Assembly (NCBI GenBank): GCA_021809225.1
Contig: JAKBAL010000171.1
Location: 1-5,602, forward strand
DNA: 5,602 nucleotides
DNA from: Pseudomonadota bacterium
Lineage (GTDB): Bacteria > Pseudomonadota > Alphaproteobacteria > UBA9655
Reading direction: 5' to 3'
The position numbers were made by a program, and so were the translations under genes. Positions 4,541 through 5,602 of this stretch are shown in pieces. Below the pieces are notes generated by a model that saw only the letters and a list, made by a program, of their open reading frames with translations, ran no database searches and was not told where the DNA came from. Position 1 is the first letter of the stretch. Each line of letters starts with the position of its first letter.

Positions 4541-5602
4541 ATCTTGGCCGCAAAGGGGGATTGCTTTTGTTTTAGGGGCTGTGGGTGCTTTAGCCTTTGC
4601 GCCTGTCTTTCTTTTTCCAGCCATCCTTCTTTCTTTAAGCGGAATATGGTTTTTTCTCGAGCAAGAAATAGAGCATAAGTCCTCTTTTTCAAAAATATTC
4701 TGGCTTGGCTGGTGGTTTGGCTTGGGACATTTTACAGCTGGACTTTATTGGATTGCCCATGCCTTAACCGTCGACTTAGAAGCTTTTTGGTGGCTTATTC
4801 CGTTTGCTCTTTTGGGGATTCCGGCCATTCTTGCTGTTTTTACAGGATTTTCTTTTATCCTAACGAGGCTCTGGCCCTATGATGGCATGAGTAGATCTTT
4901 TGCTTTTGTAGCCATCTGGGTGGGGGTGGAATGGTTAAGAGGCCATCTCTTTACAGGCTTTCCATGGAATTTAGAGGGGTATGCCTGGGCTTTTAGTCCT
5001 GAGATGATGCAAATTGCCTCCCTTGCAGGAGTTTATGGGTTGAGTCTTCTCACCCTCTTAATGGCTGTATCCTTGGGATACTTTGTGAGAAATCAGACTT
5101 TTGAAAGAAATACGGCTCTTACTATTTATCTTATTGCCATTCTCTTTTGGGTGTGGGGAAAGGGACGCATCGATCACCCTGATGTTTTAACCTCTCCTCC
5201 TTTAACCATCCGGCTCGTTCAACCTAATGTTCCGCAAACTCTGAAGTGGGATCCCGCGCAAAGGGAAGCCAATTTTCAGAACCTTTTGCAGATGACAACT
5301 GCGCCTTCTTCCCTTCCCCTTAAGGCTATCATTTGGCCAGAATCTGCCGCTCCTTTCTTTTTAGAGCAAGAGGCTTTCCGCCGCTTGTTAATAGCTGACG
5401 TCATGCCTAAGGGTGCTCTTTTATTCACGGGGGCTCTTCGACGAACGCCCCAAGAGAAGGTGCCTTTTGAAGTTTGGAACAGTCTTCTTGTTCTCAATGA
5501 TTCAGGCAATATTGTTGCCGCTTATGATAAATCCCACCTTGTTCCTTTTGGAGAATATCTTCCCTTTCGAACAACCTTAGATGCTTTGTTTGGAAAGGGA
5601 TC
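4515..5602 (+). CDS. lnt: Apolipoprotein N-acyltransferase, C-terminus cut off by window edge
   Basis: Inner-membrane enzyme that transfers an acyl chain from a phospholipid to the N-terminal cysteine of apolipoproteins, the last step of lipoprotein maturation. The first 362 codons are present. Hydrophobic segments run over about 15-49, 60-82, 90-117, 128-140, 164-191 and 200-214, matching the Lnt membrane domain, with the conserved TGFPWNLEGYAWA (147-159). From about 231 (TIRLVQPNVPQTLKWD) the nitrilase-like domain begins. The catalytic Glu lies in W274-P-E276-S and the catalytic Lys in Y337-D-K339-S-H-L-V-P-F-G-E347-Y-L-P. The catalytic Cys falls beyond the window, so completeness cannot be judged. 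ATG 4515 has AGGG about 5 nt upstream and overlaps the previous gene by 26 nt; the N-terminus MDFYPLILKSWPQRGIAF fits the family. Encoded last in the visible operon. Confidence 0.95.
   Translation, partial: MDFYPLILKSWPQRGIAFVLGAVGALAFAPVFLFPAILLSLSGIWFFLEQEIEHKSSFSKIFWLGWWFGLGHFTAGLYWIAHALTVDLEAFWWLIPFALLGIPAILAVFTGFSFILTRLWPYDGMSRSFAFVAIWVGVEWLRGHLFTGFPWNLEGYAWAFSPEMMQIASLAGVYGLSLLTLLMAVSLGYFVRNQTFERNTALTIYLIAILFWVWGKGRIDHPDVLTSPPLTIRLVQPNVPQTLKWDPAQREANFQNLLQMTTAPSSLPLKAIIWPESAAPFFLEQEAFRRLLIADVMPKGALLFTGALRRTPQEKVPFEVWNSLLVLNDSGNIVAAYDKSHLVPFGEYLPFRTTLDALFGKG

Noticed and set aside
5276..5509. 77-codon antisense frame inside lnt
   Set aside because: It lies opposite the well-conserved catalytic domain of Lnt, has arginine/lysine-rich low-similarity content and no start signals, and is a shadow of the real gene.

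Overview
The window looks like a chromosomal segment from an AT-rich alphaproteobacterium. The evidence is the gene order phoH, ybeY, corC/tlyC-like, lnt on the + strand, which is a familiar alphaproteobacterial housekeeping cluster, and the short CBS-CorC protein without a membrane domain. The low GC content suggests a Rickettsiales/Holosporales-like lineage, but that placement is inference and no taxonomic marker was available to test it.

Layout. Positions 1-764 (- strand) hold most of a LysR-type regulator whose C-terminus runs off the left edge. Positions 946-1545 (- strand) hold a 199-residue protein with the C-terminal half of a 2-oxoglutarate/Fe(II) dioxygenase fold, in which the iron-binding HxD motif reads Q-W-S. 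Positions 1546-2311 contain no gene I can support, but they are rich in structure. On the - strand there is a terminator hairpin whose 5' arm can instead pair, over 11 bp, with a segment further upstream, which is an attenuator-like arrangement. On the + strand there is a promoter, then a terminator, then a second strong promoter just before phoH. Positions 2312-5602 hold the four-gene + strand operon, cut off inside lnt.

How the genes fit together. PhoH (PhoH/YbeZ-type NTPase) and YbeY (endoribonuclease of rRNA maturation and ribosome quality control) are usual partners in RNA metabolism. The CorC-like protein and Lnt (apolipoprotein N-acyltransferase) concern the envelope. All four genes overlap end to start (26, 4 and 26 nt), so they are probably co-transcribed and translationally coupled from the promoter at 2254-2281. 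The - strand pair (dioxygenase-fold protein, LysR) looks like accessory content placed beside this conserved block. miaB, often found upstream of phoH in related genomes, is not in this window.
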